Shown one piece after another: positions 1 to 6,193 of a DNA stretch of 10,768 nt. How positions within the stretch are numbered: position 1 is the stretch's first letter; each line of letters starts with the position of its first letter. Both the position numbers and the translations under genes were made by a program. Source of the DNA: Nitrospirota bacterium (GTDB lineage: Bacteria > Nitrospirota > Thermodesulfovibrionia > Thermodesulfovibrionales > JdFR-85); NCBI GenBank assembly GCA_015485235.1, contig WFTX01000150.1, positions 1 through 10,768 of the forward strand. Direction: 5' to 3'. A model generated the notes under the pieces. That model was given only the letters and a program-made list of their open reading frames with translations. It did no database searches and was not told the DNA's origin.

Positions 1-855
1 ACATTCCTGGTGAGCAGACCGGTAGAGGGTATAATCAGGAAGTTGAGAAGGGTTGAAGGAGGAGACCTCTCCGTCCGGTTTGAAACGACAAGAAACGATG
101 AGATCGGAAGACTCTCAAAAACCCTGGATTCAATGCTTACAGAACTTGACCGGGCACGCCGGGAGATTCAGCGCTGTCATATCGAAGAGATAAAAAGAAT
201 CGAGAGAATGGCAAGCCTTGGAGAGATGGCTGCAGCAATAGCCCACGAGATAAAGAACCCCCTTGCAGGGATAAGTGGTGCCATCCAGGTGATCTCTGAG
301 GACTTCGGGGACGATGACCCGCGAAAGGAGATCGTTGCAGAGATACTCATTGAGATAGAGAGACTGGACAAGGCCGTGAGAAACCTGCTCAGCTTCTCAA
401 AACCCATAACCCTACAGAAAGAAAGGGTCCATTTACAGGACCTTCTGGACAAGACACTCTCTCTTGTCCAGCAACAGGCAGAGAAGATGAATATAACCAT
501 AAAGGTGGAGAATGGGCTTCACGGTGTCACCACCGAGATTGACAGAGAACTCATTCAGCAGGTATTCCTGAATCTAATACTGAATGCCTTTCATGCCATG
601 CCTGGAGGAGGCACCCTCGTAATCTCACTATCCAAGTCGGACTCCTCTGTCAGCATCTCCTTTTCAGACTCCGGCGAGGGAATCCCCTCGGAAAACCTCA
701 AAAAGGTCTTCAAGCCCTTCTTTACCACAAGGCATACAGGAACAGGTCTCGGACTTGCAATTTCAAGAAATATCATAGAAGCTCACGGAGGAAAGATAGA
801 TGTACAGAGCACAATCGGACTGGGCTCGACCTTTACTGTCACCCTTCCGGTATAA
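1..855 (+). CDS. Sensor histidine kinase, C-terminal part (HAMP-HisKA-HATPase), truncated by the window start
   Basis: The frame is open from base 1, so the GTG at 10 is not a credible start; the sensor and membrane segments lie outside the window. Visible order over 284 residues: the end of a probable membrane helix (TFLVSRP), a HAMP linker (about 5-50, with the DEIGRL signature), a dimerisation/phosphoacceptor domain with AHEIKNPLAG (phosphorylatable His at codon 244-246, visible residue 82), then the ATP-binding domain with N box NLILNAFHAM (Asn about 195), G1 box DSGEGIP (Asp about 223) and G2 box GTGLGLA (about 247-253). It should autophosphorylate on His and pass the phosphate to the regulator that starts 9 bases downstream. 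The kinase core resembles the NtrB/AtoS/ZraS group, which pairs with sigma-54 activators. Signal sensed is unknown. No PAS domain is visible in this part. The domain call is secure; the pairing is inferred from adjacency. Confidence 0.95.
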   Translation, partial: TFLVSRPVEGIIRKLRRVEGGDLSVRFETTRNDEIGRLSKTLDSMLTELDRARREIQRCHIEEIKRIERMASLGEMAAAIAHEIKNPLAGISGAIQVISEDFGDDDPRKEIVAEILIEIERLDKAVRNLLSFSKPITLQKERVHLQDLLDKTLSLVQQQAEKMNITIKVENGLHGVTTEIDRELIQQVFLNLILNAFHAMPGGGTLVISLSKSDSSVSISFSDSGEGIPSENLKKVFKPFFTTRHTGTGLGLAISRNIIEAHGGKIDVQSTIGLGSTFTVTLPV

Positions 856-864
856 TTAAAAGGT

Positions 865-2253
865 ATGAACAAGGGCAGAATACTCATAGTAGACGACGAA
901 AAACTCCTTAGATGGTCTCTTCAGCAGAACTTCTTGAAAGAGGGGTATGAGGTTATATCAGCAGAAAAAGGCATGCAGGGAATTGAGGCCTTCAAGGAGG
1001 AAAGACCCGATGTAGTACTGCTGGATATCCATCTTCCTGACATCTCTGGCCTTAATGTCCTTGAGGGAATAAAGGAGACAGATCCCGATGCGATCGTCCT
1101 TATGGTCACCGCCTATGGAGATGTGGAGACTGCAGTCAAGGCGATAAAGCTGGGGGCCTATGACTTTATTGAAAAACCCTTCAACATGGAGAAATTGAAC
1201 ATAACCATCAGCAAGGCGATGGAGACGATCTCACTCCGAAAGGAGATTACCCAGTTAAAGGGAAAACTCTCCACGCAGTATGGATTCGACAGCATCATAG
1301 GCCAGTCCGATGAGATGATGAAGGTCTTCGGGATAATCCAGAAGGTCGCCTCGAGTGATGCATCCACCATCCTGATTCAGGGAGAAAGCGGGACCGGTAA
1401 AGACCTCGTGGCACGGGTTATTCATTACCAGTCCAGCAGGGCCGCCATGCCCTTCATGGAGATCAACTGCACCGCTGTGCCTGAATCTCTGATAGAGAGC
1501 GAGCTCTTCGGTTACGAAAAAGGGGCTTTCACCGATGCCAAGGCCCTGAAAAAGGGACTCTTTGAGCTGGCTGACGGTGGCAGTATTTTCCTTGACGAAA
1601 TAGGAGATATGCAACCGAACACCCAGGCCAAGCTCCTGAAGGTTCTTGAAAGCAAAACATTCAAAAGGATCGGAGGAGTTAAGGATATAACTGTGGATGT
1701 ACGTATCATAGCGGCAACCAATAAAAATCTGACTGAAGAGGTAAGAAAAGGAAACTTCAGGGAAGACCTCTTTTTCAGGCTGAAGGTTATTCCCATCAAT
1801 CTCCCCCCGCTGAGGGAGAGGAAGAAGGATATATTGCTCCTTGCTAACTACTTTATCACCGAGTTCAACAGGGAATTCAGAAAGAAGGTGAAAGGGCTTA
1901 CCAGGGAGACGGAAAGGCTTTTCCTTGAGTACCCCTGGCCCGGTAATGTGAGGGAACTGAAAAATGTCATTGAAAGGGTAATGATCCTTGAAAGTGATGA
2001 GTACATCCGGCCGGAACACCTACCGTTAGAACTAACCTCGAGGGAGACGATCCATCAACTGAACATGGAGAGTTTTGATATAGCGATCCCCCCTGGCGGA
2101 GTGGATATTGAAGAAGTTGAAAAAAAACTGATACGAGGGGCCCTTGAGATGACAAAGGGAAACCAGACCAGAGCTGCAAAACTCCTTAACCTCTCAAGGG
2201 ACGCCCTTCGTTACAGGATGCAGAAGTTCGGACTTTTTGATAAGGAAACATAA
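865..2253 (+). CDS. NtrC-family sigma-54-dependent response regulator (receiver-AAA+-Fis HTH)
   Basis: 462 residues, full length for the family. The receiver domain (1-120) has the acidic pair D10-D11, phosphoacceptor D54, T82 and K104. The AAA+ domain (about 143-370) has Walker A GESGTGKD (173-180), a sigma-54 contact loop reading GAFTDA (220-225) rather than GAFTGA, Walker B SIFLDEIGD with D244-E245, the arginine-rich FREDLFFRL segment, and PWPGNVREL. The C-terminal Fis-type helix-turn-helix is about 430-457 (GNQTRAAKLLNLSRDALRYRM). When phosphorylated it should oligomerise, bind upstream enhancers and use ATP hydrolysis to open sigma-54 RNA polymerase promoters. The ATG at 865 follows an AAAAGG stretch and lies 9 bases after the kinase stop, indicating co-transcription and a cognate pair. 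Target genes cannot be deduced here. The Gly-to-Asp change in the loop is known as a natural variant in related proteins and need not abolish function. Confidence 0.95.
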   Translation: MNKGRILIVDDEKLLRWSLQQNFLKEGYEVISAEKGMQGIEAFKEERPDVVLLDIHLPDISGLNVLEGIKETDPDAIVLMVTAYGDVETAVKAIKLGAYDFIEKPFNMEKLNITISKAMETISLRKEITQLKGKLSTQYGFDSIIGQSDEMMKVFGIIQKVASSDASTILIQGESGTGKDLVARVIHYQSSRAAMPFMEINCTAVPESLIESELFGYEKGAFTDAKALKKGLFELADGGSIFLDEIGDMQPNTQAKLLKVLESKTFKRIGGVKDITVDVRIIAATNKNLTEEVRKGNFREDLFFRLKVIPINLPPLRERKKDILLLANYFITEFNREFRKKVKGLTRETERLFLEYPWPGNVRELKNVIERVMILESDEYIRPEHLPLELTSRETIHQLNMESFDIAIPPGGVDIEEVEKKLIRGALEMTKGNQTRAAKLLNLSRDALRYRMQKFGLFDKET

Positions 2254-2267
2254 CAGTCATATTCTGG

Positions 2268-2295
2268 TTGCAATGTTTTGCATGAATTTTGCAAA
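2268..2295. repeat. Three helically phased TTGCA words with an embedded inverted repeat
   Basis: TTGCA occurs at 2268-2272, 2278-2282 and 2289-2293, with starts 10 and 11 bases apart, about one DNA turn. The last two copies are part of a TTTTGCA direct repeat (2276-2282 and 2287-2293). TTTGCA (2277-2282) and TGCAAA (2290-2295) form an inverted repeat with a 7-base spacer. All lie in the 60-base gap between the sigma-54 activator and the receiver gene. This could be an operator, but it may also be chance in a short AT-rich gap. The binding protein is unknown. Confidence 0.35.
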
Positions 2296-2313
2296 GGATT
2301 TCAAACAAGTTTC

Positions 2314-2682
2314 ATGAAAATACTCATCGTCGATGACGAACAGCTTGTCCGCTGGTTCATGGAAAGGGCCCTGATAAAAAAAGGCTTTGAGGTGAAGAGC
2401 GCCTCCAGTGTTCAATCTGCCCTGGATATCCTTGAGAAGGAAAAGTTTGATATTGTTTTTACTGACCTTAAGATGCCAGAGGGAAATGGCGCAATACTCG
2501 TTGACAAACTGCGTGAAATGCCTCACCGGACTGTAATAGTCGTCTGTTCAGCCTATATAACCGCTGAAACAGATCAGCAGTTCAGGCAAATGGGCATTCA
2601 TACCCTCAAGAAACCATTCAAGCTGAAGGAACTCGAAGTACTCCTACAGAAGATAGAGCCTCAGAAACCAACCATAATTTGA
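2314..2682 (+). CDS. Stand-alone response regulator receiver (CheY-like)
   Basis: 122 residues from the ATG at 2314, beginning MKILIVDDEQ, the usual opening of a receiver. An in-frame TTG at 2278 would add 12 residues with no family support. Key residues: acidic pair D7-D8, phosphoacceptor D51 (FTDLKMP), S79 at the switch Ser/Thr position (VCSAY), K100 before Pro (KKPF). There is no output domain, and the protein ends about 15 residues after the last receiver motif, so it probably acts by protein-protein contact or as a phosphate sink or relay. Its opening resembles the receiver of the upstream activator (both have RW at the same place after the acidic pair), hinting at duplication within this locus or a shared kinase. 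An AAAGGA (2293-2298) lies 15 bases before the ATG, rather far for a Shine-Dalgarno. The stop codon overlaps the -35 box of the next promoter. Confidence 0.88.
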   Translation: MKILIVDDEQLVRWFMERALIKKGFEVKSASSVQSALDILEKEKFDIVFTDLKMPEGNGAILVDKLREMPHRTVIVVCSAYITAETDQQFRQMGIHTLKKPFKLKELEVLLQKIEPQKPTII

Positions 2683-2708
2683 CAAAATCCTGGTAAAGAA
2701 AATATAAT
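2679..2708 (+). promoter_or_regulatory. Consensus sigma-70 promoter for trxA
   Basis: A perfect -35 hexamer TTGACA (2679-2684) and a perfect -10 hexamer TATAAT (2703-2708) are separated by 18 bases. The -35 overlaps the receiver stop codon (TGA at 2680-2682). Transcription would start near 2715, giving a leader of about 97 bases before trxA. Both hexamers matching consensus in the only sizeable gap of this region makes it a strong candidate for constitutive expression. Confidence 0.8.
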
Positions 2709-2731
2709 ACTAAACTGTGCATTTATTGCTT

Positions 2732-2745
2732 ACTCTTTACAGAGT
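2732..2745 (+). other. Small hairpin in the trxA leader
   Basis: ACTCT (2732-2736) and AGAGT (2741-2745) can pair across a TTAC loop, about 17 bases into the predicted trxA leader. The stem is only 5 bp and no U tract follows, so it is not a terminator. No recognisable riboswitch fold was seen in the rest of the leader (2746-2800). Confidence 0.25.
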
Positions 2746-2811
2746 TAAGGCATAATCCACTCAAACCCTGGCTTTTCAGACTGGGAATAACCAAAAATAC
2801 AGGAGGTTCTT

Positions 2812-3141
2812 ATGGCTGAAGGGATTATCGATGTCACAACATCCACCTGGGATCAGGAGGTTCTGGGTGCATCGGGACTGGTACTGGTGGATTTCTGGGC
2901 TGTCTGGTGCGGTCCCTGCAGGATGATCGCCCCGACGGTGGAAGAGATTGCCAAGGAGTATGCAGGCAAACTGAAGGTATGCAAGCTGAACACCGACGAA
3001 AACCCGGATATAGCAAGCAAATATAAGATAATGGGCATTCCAACCCTCATGTTCTTCAAGGACGGGGAAAAGGTGGATCAGGTTGTAGGTGCTGTGCCCA
3101 AGCCTCAACTGAAATCAAAGATCGACCAACTGCTGGGATAG
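2812..3141 (+). CDS. trxA: Thioredoxin
   Basis: 109 residues, the usual length of a cytoplasmic thioredoxin, with no signal peptide. The active site WCGPC is at residues 32-36 within DFWAVWCGPCR, followed by the conserved cis-proline loop GIPTLMFFKDG and a C-terminal helix. It should reduce protein disulfides using electrons from thioredoxin reductase, which is not in the window. A strong Shine-Dalgarno AGGAGG (2801-2806) sits 5 bases before the ATG. It has its own consensus promoter upstream, so it need not depend on the signalling genes. Its stop codon is directly next to the start region of the exported thioredoxin gene downstream, implying co-transcription. Confidence 0.96.
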   Translation: MAEGIIDVTTSTWDQEVLGASGLVLVDFWAVWCGPCRMIAPTVEEIAKEYAGKLKVCKLNTDENPDIASKYKIMGIPTLMFFKDGEKVDQVVGAVPKPQLKSKIDQLLG

Positions 3142-3666
3142 GTGATGGGAAAGAGATCCGGGCGCATTGCCCTTCTGTTCCTGATTGCGTCTCTTTTCCT
3201 GCTCCCCCTCTCCTGCAGCAGGGAAAGCGGCGGGTCTCCTGATGTGGGCAGTAAGGCACCTGACTTCAGTCTTAAGGATCTGGGCGGGAAAAGGGTATCC
3301 CTTGAGGACTTTGCTGGAAAGGTTGTTCTTCTCGAATTCTGGGCGACATGGTGTCCGCCCTGTCGTGAATCTATCCCGGAAATGGAAAGACTCTTTGAGA
3401 GTATGCGCAACAGGGATCTTGTAGTTCTGGGTGTGAGCGTGGATGAAGGCAGCAGTGCTCCGGAAAAGGTGAAAGCCTTTGCTGAAAAATACAACATCGG
3501 TTATACCGTCCTGCTCGACAGTGGTGAGGCAAGCAGGAAGTACAGGATCACCAGCATACCTGCCATATTCATCATCGACAGGAACCTCAGGATAGTGAAA
3601 AAATATGAAGGCTTCATGCCCGGCATGGGCAAGGAGCTGGAAAGGCAGATAACCTCTCTTCTCTGA
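3142..3666 (+). CDS. Exported TlpA/ResA-like thioredoxin, possible lipoprotein
   Basis: 174 residues from a GTG at 3142 that abuts the trxA stop; the ATG at 3145 is an equally good start, one residue shorter. The N terminus has basic residues, a hydrophobic segment (about 9-23) and LPLSC with Cys25. That could be a lipoprotein site, though Pro at -3 is not typical, so an uncleaved anchor or ordinary signal peptide is possible. After it comes an AhpC/TSA-Redoxin fold: VGSKAPDFSLKDLGG, then EFWATWCPPC with the redox pair C71 and C74, and the cis-proline region SIPAIFIIDR. Such proteins act outside the cytoplasm, often reducing c-type apocytochrome cysteines or other exported thiols, with electrons from CcdA/DsbD. 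Neither of those nor a cytochrome gene lies nearby, so the substrate is unknown. Confidence 0.9.
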   Translation: MMGKRSGRIALLFLIASLFLLPLSCSRESGGSPDVGSKAPDFSLKDLGGKRVSLEDFAGKVVLLEFWATWCPPCRESIPEMERLFESMRNRDLVVLGVSVDEGSSAPEKVKAFAEKYNIGYTVLLDSGEASRKYRITSIPAIFIIDRNLRIVKKYEGFMPGMGKELERQITSLL

Positions 3667-3690
3667 TGAGGGGTCCTGATTTGACTGGTC

Positions 3691-5028
3691 ATGTTTGACT
3701 CTCTCTCTGAAAGACTCGATGGCATATTCAGGAAGCTCCGGGGAAGGGGTTACCTGAAGGAAGAGGATATAGATACCGTTCTCAGGGAGATACGACTCTC
3801 TCTCCTTGAGGCAGACGTGAATTTCCGGGTGGTCAAGGAATTCATAGCCCGGATAAGGGAGAAGGCCATTGGCGCAGAGGTACTGAAGAGCCTTACCCCG
3901 GGACAACAGGTAGTAAAGATCGTCCATGAAGAACTGATCAATCTCCTCGGCGGAACGGCGGAAAAGATACAACTCTCTCCAAACCCTCCCACAATAATAA
4001 TGATGGTCGGTCTTCATGGCTCAGGCAAAACCACCACATCGGCAAAACTCGCTCACCATTTCAAAAAACAGGGCCGGCGTCCCATGCTTGTGGCAGCTGA
4101 CCTCCAGAGGCCTGCAGCGATTGACCAGCTGGTCACGCTGGGTGGCCAGATCGATGTACCGGTCTTTCATTCAAGAGAAGAAAAGGACCCGGTAACACTC
4201 AGTCAGGCCTCTATTAGCGAGGCAAAGAAAACAGCCATGGATATCCTGATTCTGGATACCGCCGGAAGGCTCCATATAGATGATGAGCTGATGAGCCAGC
4301 TCTCCGGTATCAGGGATGCCGTTACCCCTTCAGAAATCCTTTTTGTGGCTGATGCAATGACAGGCCAGGATGCCGTAAACATAGCCAGGAGTTTCAACGA
4401 ACAGATAGGGATTGACGGGATCATCCTTACCAAGATGGATGGTGATGCCAGGGGCGGTGCCGCCCTGTCGGTCAGGCACGTTACTGGAAAGCCGATAAAG
4501 TTCATCGGCGTGGGTGAGAAGATTGAGATGCTCGAACCCTTCCACCCTGACAGGATCGCCTCAAGGATACTGGGAATGGGTGATGTCCTCTCCCTTATTG
4601 AGAAGGCCCAGGAAACAGTTACAGAAGAGGATGCACTCAGGCTTCAGAGAAAGATCATCGAGGAGTCATTCACCCTGGAGGACCTCAAGGAGCAGTTGAA
4701 GAAGATCCGTTCCATGGGCCCCCTTGAGAACATACTCTCCATGATCCCCGGCCTCGGGAAGCAGTTGAAGAACGTCCAGGTGGATGAGAAGGAGTTCACA
4801 AAGGTAGAGGCCATTATCAACTCCATGACTCCCAGGGAAAGAAGGAATCCCCATATACTGAATGGAAGCAGAAAGAAAAGGGTTGCCAGGGGAAGCGGGA
4901 CGAGTATCACCGATGTAAACAGGCTCCTGAAACAATACAAAGAGATGAAGAGAATGATGAAGATGCTGAAGGGTAAAAAGGGTAAAAAGGGGAAAATGCC
5001 GAGGCTTCCCAACATCATGCCTTTTTAG
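3691..5028 (+). CDS. ffh: Signal recognition particle protein Ffh (SRP54)
   Basis: 445 residues, normal length. The N domain (1-90) opens MFDSLSERLDGIFRKLRGRG, as is usual for Ffh. The GTPase G domain has the P-loop GLHGSGKT (107-114), ADLQRPAA, the G3 motif DTAGR (189-193) and TKMD (247-250) followed by GDARGG. The methionine-rich M domain (about 320-445) carries the RNA-binding segment SRKKRVARGSG and ends in a Lys-Gly tail. With 4.5S RNA it binds signal sequences on ribosomes and docks with FtsY at the membrane. His109 replaces the Gln usual in GLQGSGKT. Tail codons 4972-4989 are a tandem 9-base repeat encoding GKK twice. The best upstream purine stretch, GAGGGG (3668-3673), is 17 bases from the ATG, so initiation may be weak or coupled to the tlpA-like gene ending 24 bases before. 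It heads the conserved ffh-rpsP-khpA-rimM-trmD-rplS cluster. Confidence 0.98.
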   Translation: MFDSLSERLDGIFRKLRGRGYLKEEDIDTVLREIRLSLLEADVNFRVVKEFIARIREKAIGAEVLKSLTPGQQVVKIVHEELINLLGGTAEKIQLSPNPPTIIMMVGLHGSGKTTTSAKLAHHFKKQGRRPMLVAADLQRPAAIDQLVTLGGQIDVPVFHSREEKDPVTLSQASISEAKKTAMDILILDTAGRLHIDDELMSQLSGIRDAVTPSEILFVADAMTGQDAVNIARSFNEQIGIDGIILTKMDGDARGGAALSVRHVTGKPIKFIGVGEKIEMLEPFHPDRIASRILGMGDVLSLIEKAQETVTEEDALRLQRKIIEESFTLEDLKEQLKKIRSMGPLENILSMIPGLGKQLKNVQVDEKEFTKVEAIINSMTPRERRNPHILNGSRKKRVARGSGTSITDVNRLLKQYKEMKRMMKMLKGKKGKKGKMPRLPNIMPF

Positions 5029-5031
5029 TCC

Positions 5032-5061
5032 TTTACAATCAGCATTACATTATATTAAAAT
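5032..5061 (+). promoter_or_regulatory. Putative sigma-70 promoter for rpsP
   Basis: TTTACA (5032-5037, one mismatch) and TAAAAT (5056-5061, one mismatch) are 18 bases apart in the AT-rich gap between ffh and rpsP. Transcription would start near 5068. This would let the ribosomal genes be expressed apart from ffh. No ffh terminator is visible in the gap, so read-through is also likely. The TATATT at 5051-5056 is an alternative -10 but spaces less well. Confidence 0.5.
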
Positions 5062-5064
5062 TTT

Positions 5065-5081
5065 AGTTCCAAATATGAACT
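5065..5081 (+). other. Short dyad in the rpsP leader
   Basis: AGTTC (5065-5069) and GAACT (5077-5081) are exact complements around a 7-base loop, ending 7 bases before the rpsP Shine-Dalgarno. As RNA it is a weak 5-bp hairpin; as DNA it could be an operator at the predicted start site. Confidence 0.25.
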
Positions 5082-5086
5082 GTCAA

Positions 5087-5096
5087 AAGGAGGTGA
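5087..5096 (+). promoter_or_regulatory. Strong Shine-Dalgarno that fixes the rpsP TTG start
   Basis: AAGGAGGTGA is a near-complete complement of the 16S rRNA 3' end. Its GGAGG core (5089-5093) is 7 bases before TTG at 5101, which supports this rare start codon. Confidence 0.85.
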
Positions 5097-5100
5097 ATCG

Positions 5101-5349
5101 TTGGTCAAGATACGTCTGACAAGAATGGGTGCTCACAAGAGACCTTTCTACAGGATCGTGGTTGCCGACTCCCGGGCCAGGAGGGATGGCCCCTTCATTG
5201 AAATCCTTGGTTACTATGATCCCATGAAGGAACCATCCGAGATAAAGATCGACCCTGACAAGGCTAATTACTGGCTCCAGGTTGGTGCACAACCTACCGA
5301 TTCGGTTAAACGTCTGTTTCAACGGGCTGGCCTCGGGACAGCCGAATAA
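5101..5349 (+). CDS. rpsP: 30S ribosomal protein S16
   Basis: 82 residues beginning MVKIRLTRMGAHKRPFYRIV, the conserved S16 opening, followed by ADSRARRDGPFIEILGYYDP and the central WLQVGAQPTDSVKRL. Length and motifs are normal. S16 binds 16S rRNA in the 30S body and assists assembly. The start is TTG: no ATG or GTG fits the conserved N terminus, and an unusually strong Shine-Dalgarno precedes it. Such pairing may offset the weak start codon. It is the first ribosomal gene after ffh and is followed 20 bases later by khpA. Confidence 0.98.
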   Translation: MVKIRLTRMGAHKRPFYRIVVADSRARRDGPFIEILGYYDPMKEPSEIKIDPDKANYWLQVGAQPTDSVKRLFQRAGLGTAE

Positions 5350-5369
5350 ACCATATGGAGGTGGAGAAG

Positions 5370-5600
5370 ATGAAAGATTTGGTGGAGACGATGGCTAAAG
5401 CACTGGTAGACAGACCGGAGGAGGTCTCGGTAAAGGAAGTGGACGGCGAAAAGACAACCGTTTTCGAGCTCAGGGTGGCCCAAAGTGATCTTGGCAAGGT
5501 GATAGGCAAACAGGGAAAGACAGCGCGTGCTATGAGAACAATCCTCTCCGCAGCCGGCACAAAGATTGGAAAACGTTGCGTCCTTGAGATCCTTGAATAA
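5370..5600 (+). CDS. khpA: KH-domain RNA-binding protein KhpA (YlqC family)
   Basis: 76 residues from the ATG at 5370, beginning MKDLVETMAKALVDRPEEV as is normal for the family. An ATG at 5355 would add five residues, but the GGAGG at 5357-5361 lies 8 bases before 5370 and is consumed by the longer reading, so 5370 is preferred. It is a single KH domain with the GxxG RNA-contact loop in GKVIGKQGKTA. In Gram-positives KhpA pairs with KhpB (Jag/EloR) and affects cell elongation and RNA metabolism; its position between rpsP and rimM is widely conserved and suggests a link to ribosome or RNA maturation. A 26-bp palindrome follows its stop. Confidence 0.95.
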   Translation: MKDLVETMAKALVDRPEEVSVKEVDGEKTTVFELRVAQSDLGKVIGKQGKTARAMRTILSAAGTKIGKRCVLEILE

Positions 5601-5614
5601 CCTTTAAAAATATA

Positions 5615-5640
5615 ACCTGGAGGGGATATCCCCTCCAGGT
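5615..5640. terminator. Perfect 26-bp palindrome between khpA and rimM: hairpin, possible attenuator
   Basis: The half-site ACCTGGAGGGGAT (5615-5627) is followed directly by its exact reverse complement (5628-5640). As RNA it gives a 10-11 bp GC-rich stem with a 4-6 base loop. On the + strand the following CTCATCTTAAC has no real U tract, so a classical terminator is doubtful. On the - strand the stem is followed by TATATTTTT, which fits intrinsic termination of antisense transcripts. It may be a + strand attenuator, an RNA processing or stability element, or a protein site. Confidence 0.5.
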
Positions 5641-5671
5641 CTCATCTTAACACCTCAAACCCTCCCAGATT

Positions 5672-6193
5672 ATGCCTGATTACATAACAATTGGCCGCAT
5701 ACTCGGTCCCCATGGCCTGAGGGGAGATGTAAAGATTCTGCCTCTGACATATTCCATTAAGAGATTCCTTGAGATAGAACGTGTTTTCCTTGACATGCCC
5801 GGCAAAATGAGGCTGCTACATATCCAGACGGTCTTATTCCATGGGGAAAGGGTAGTACTCAGGTTCAGGGAGATCACCGGGCGCGAAGAGGCATCCCTCC
5901 TGAGAGGGAAAGAGATCCTCATCCCTGTGGAGGAATCGCCTCCACCTGCTGAAGGAGAATACTACCACTATCAGATAATCGGGCTTGAGGTATTCACAGA
6001 AGAGGGGACCCCTGTCGGGAAGGTAACAGGTATAATAGAGACGGGAGGTAATGATGTATATGTTGTGAAACCTGCGCGGGACCTGGCAAGAGACAAGGAG
6101 ATTCTGATCCCTGCAATTTCTGATGTTATAGAAGATATCGACCTGGGAGAGGGGAAGATGGTTATAAAACTCATGGAAGGACTCCTGGAATGA
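5672..6193 (+). CDS. rimM: 16S rRNA processing protein RimM
   Basis: 173 residues, normal length. The N terminus MPDYITIGRILGPHGLRGDVKI is the family signature. The N-terminal beta-barrel runs to about 95 (ending GKEILIPVEESPPPAEGEYY), and the C-terminal PRC-barrel-like part follows (YHYQIIGLEVFTEEGTPVGKV to EILIPAISDVIEDIDL). RimM binds S19 and helps mature the 30S head. No Shine-Dalgarno is seen in the 20 bases before the ATG; the only GGAGG lies inside the palindrome about 45 bases upstream. This suggests weak initiation, in keeping with RimM being needed far below ribosomal protein levels. Its stop overlaps the trmD start in an ATGA, implying translational coupling. Confidence 0.97.
   Translation: MPDYITIGRILGPHGLRGDVKILPLTYSIKRFLEIERVFLDMPGKMRLLHIQTVLFHGERVVLRFREITGREEASLLRGKEILIPVEESPPPAEGEYYHYQIIGLEVFTEEGTPVGKVTGIIETGGNDVYVVKPARDLARDKEILIPAISDVIEDIDLGEGKMVIKLMEGLLE

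Noticed and set aside
1255..2019. A 254-codon open frame on the - strand
   Set aside because: It is antisense to the AAA+ domain of the NtrC-type regulator. Long shadow frames are common opposite such genes, and no family features are seen.
2265..2293. Possible sigma-54 promoter (TGG ... TTGCA)
   Set aside because: GG at 2266-2267 and GC at 2280-2281 have 12 bases between them instead of 10, and the -24 box lacks the CAC part. The third TTGCA has no GG at the right distance.
3115..4017. A 300-codon open frame on the - strand
   Set aside because: It lies antisense to the tlpA-like gene and to ffh, both strongly supported by motifs; its translation shows no recognisable domain and it has no independent support.
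4972..4998. Tandem 9-base repeat in the ffh tail
   Set aside because: It simply encodes the Lys-Gly tail common in Ffh proteins. Slippage may have made it, but it is not a separate element.
5021..5040. Terminator after ffh (CTTTTTAG)
   Set aside because: There is a short T run at the end of the ffh coding region but no GC-rich stem before it.
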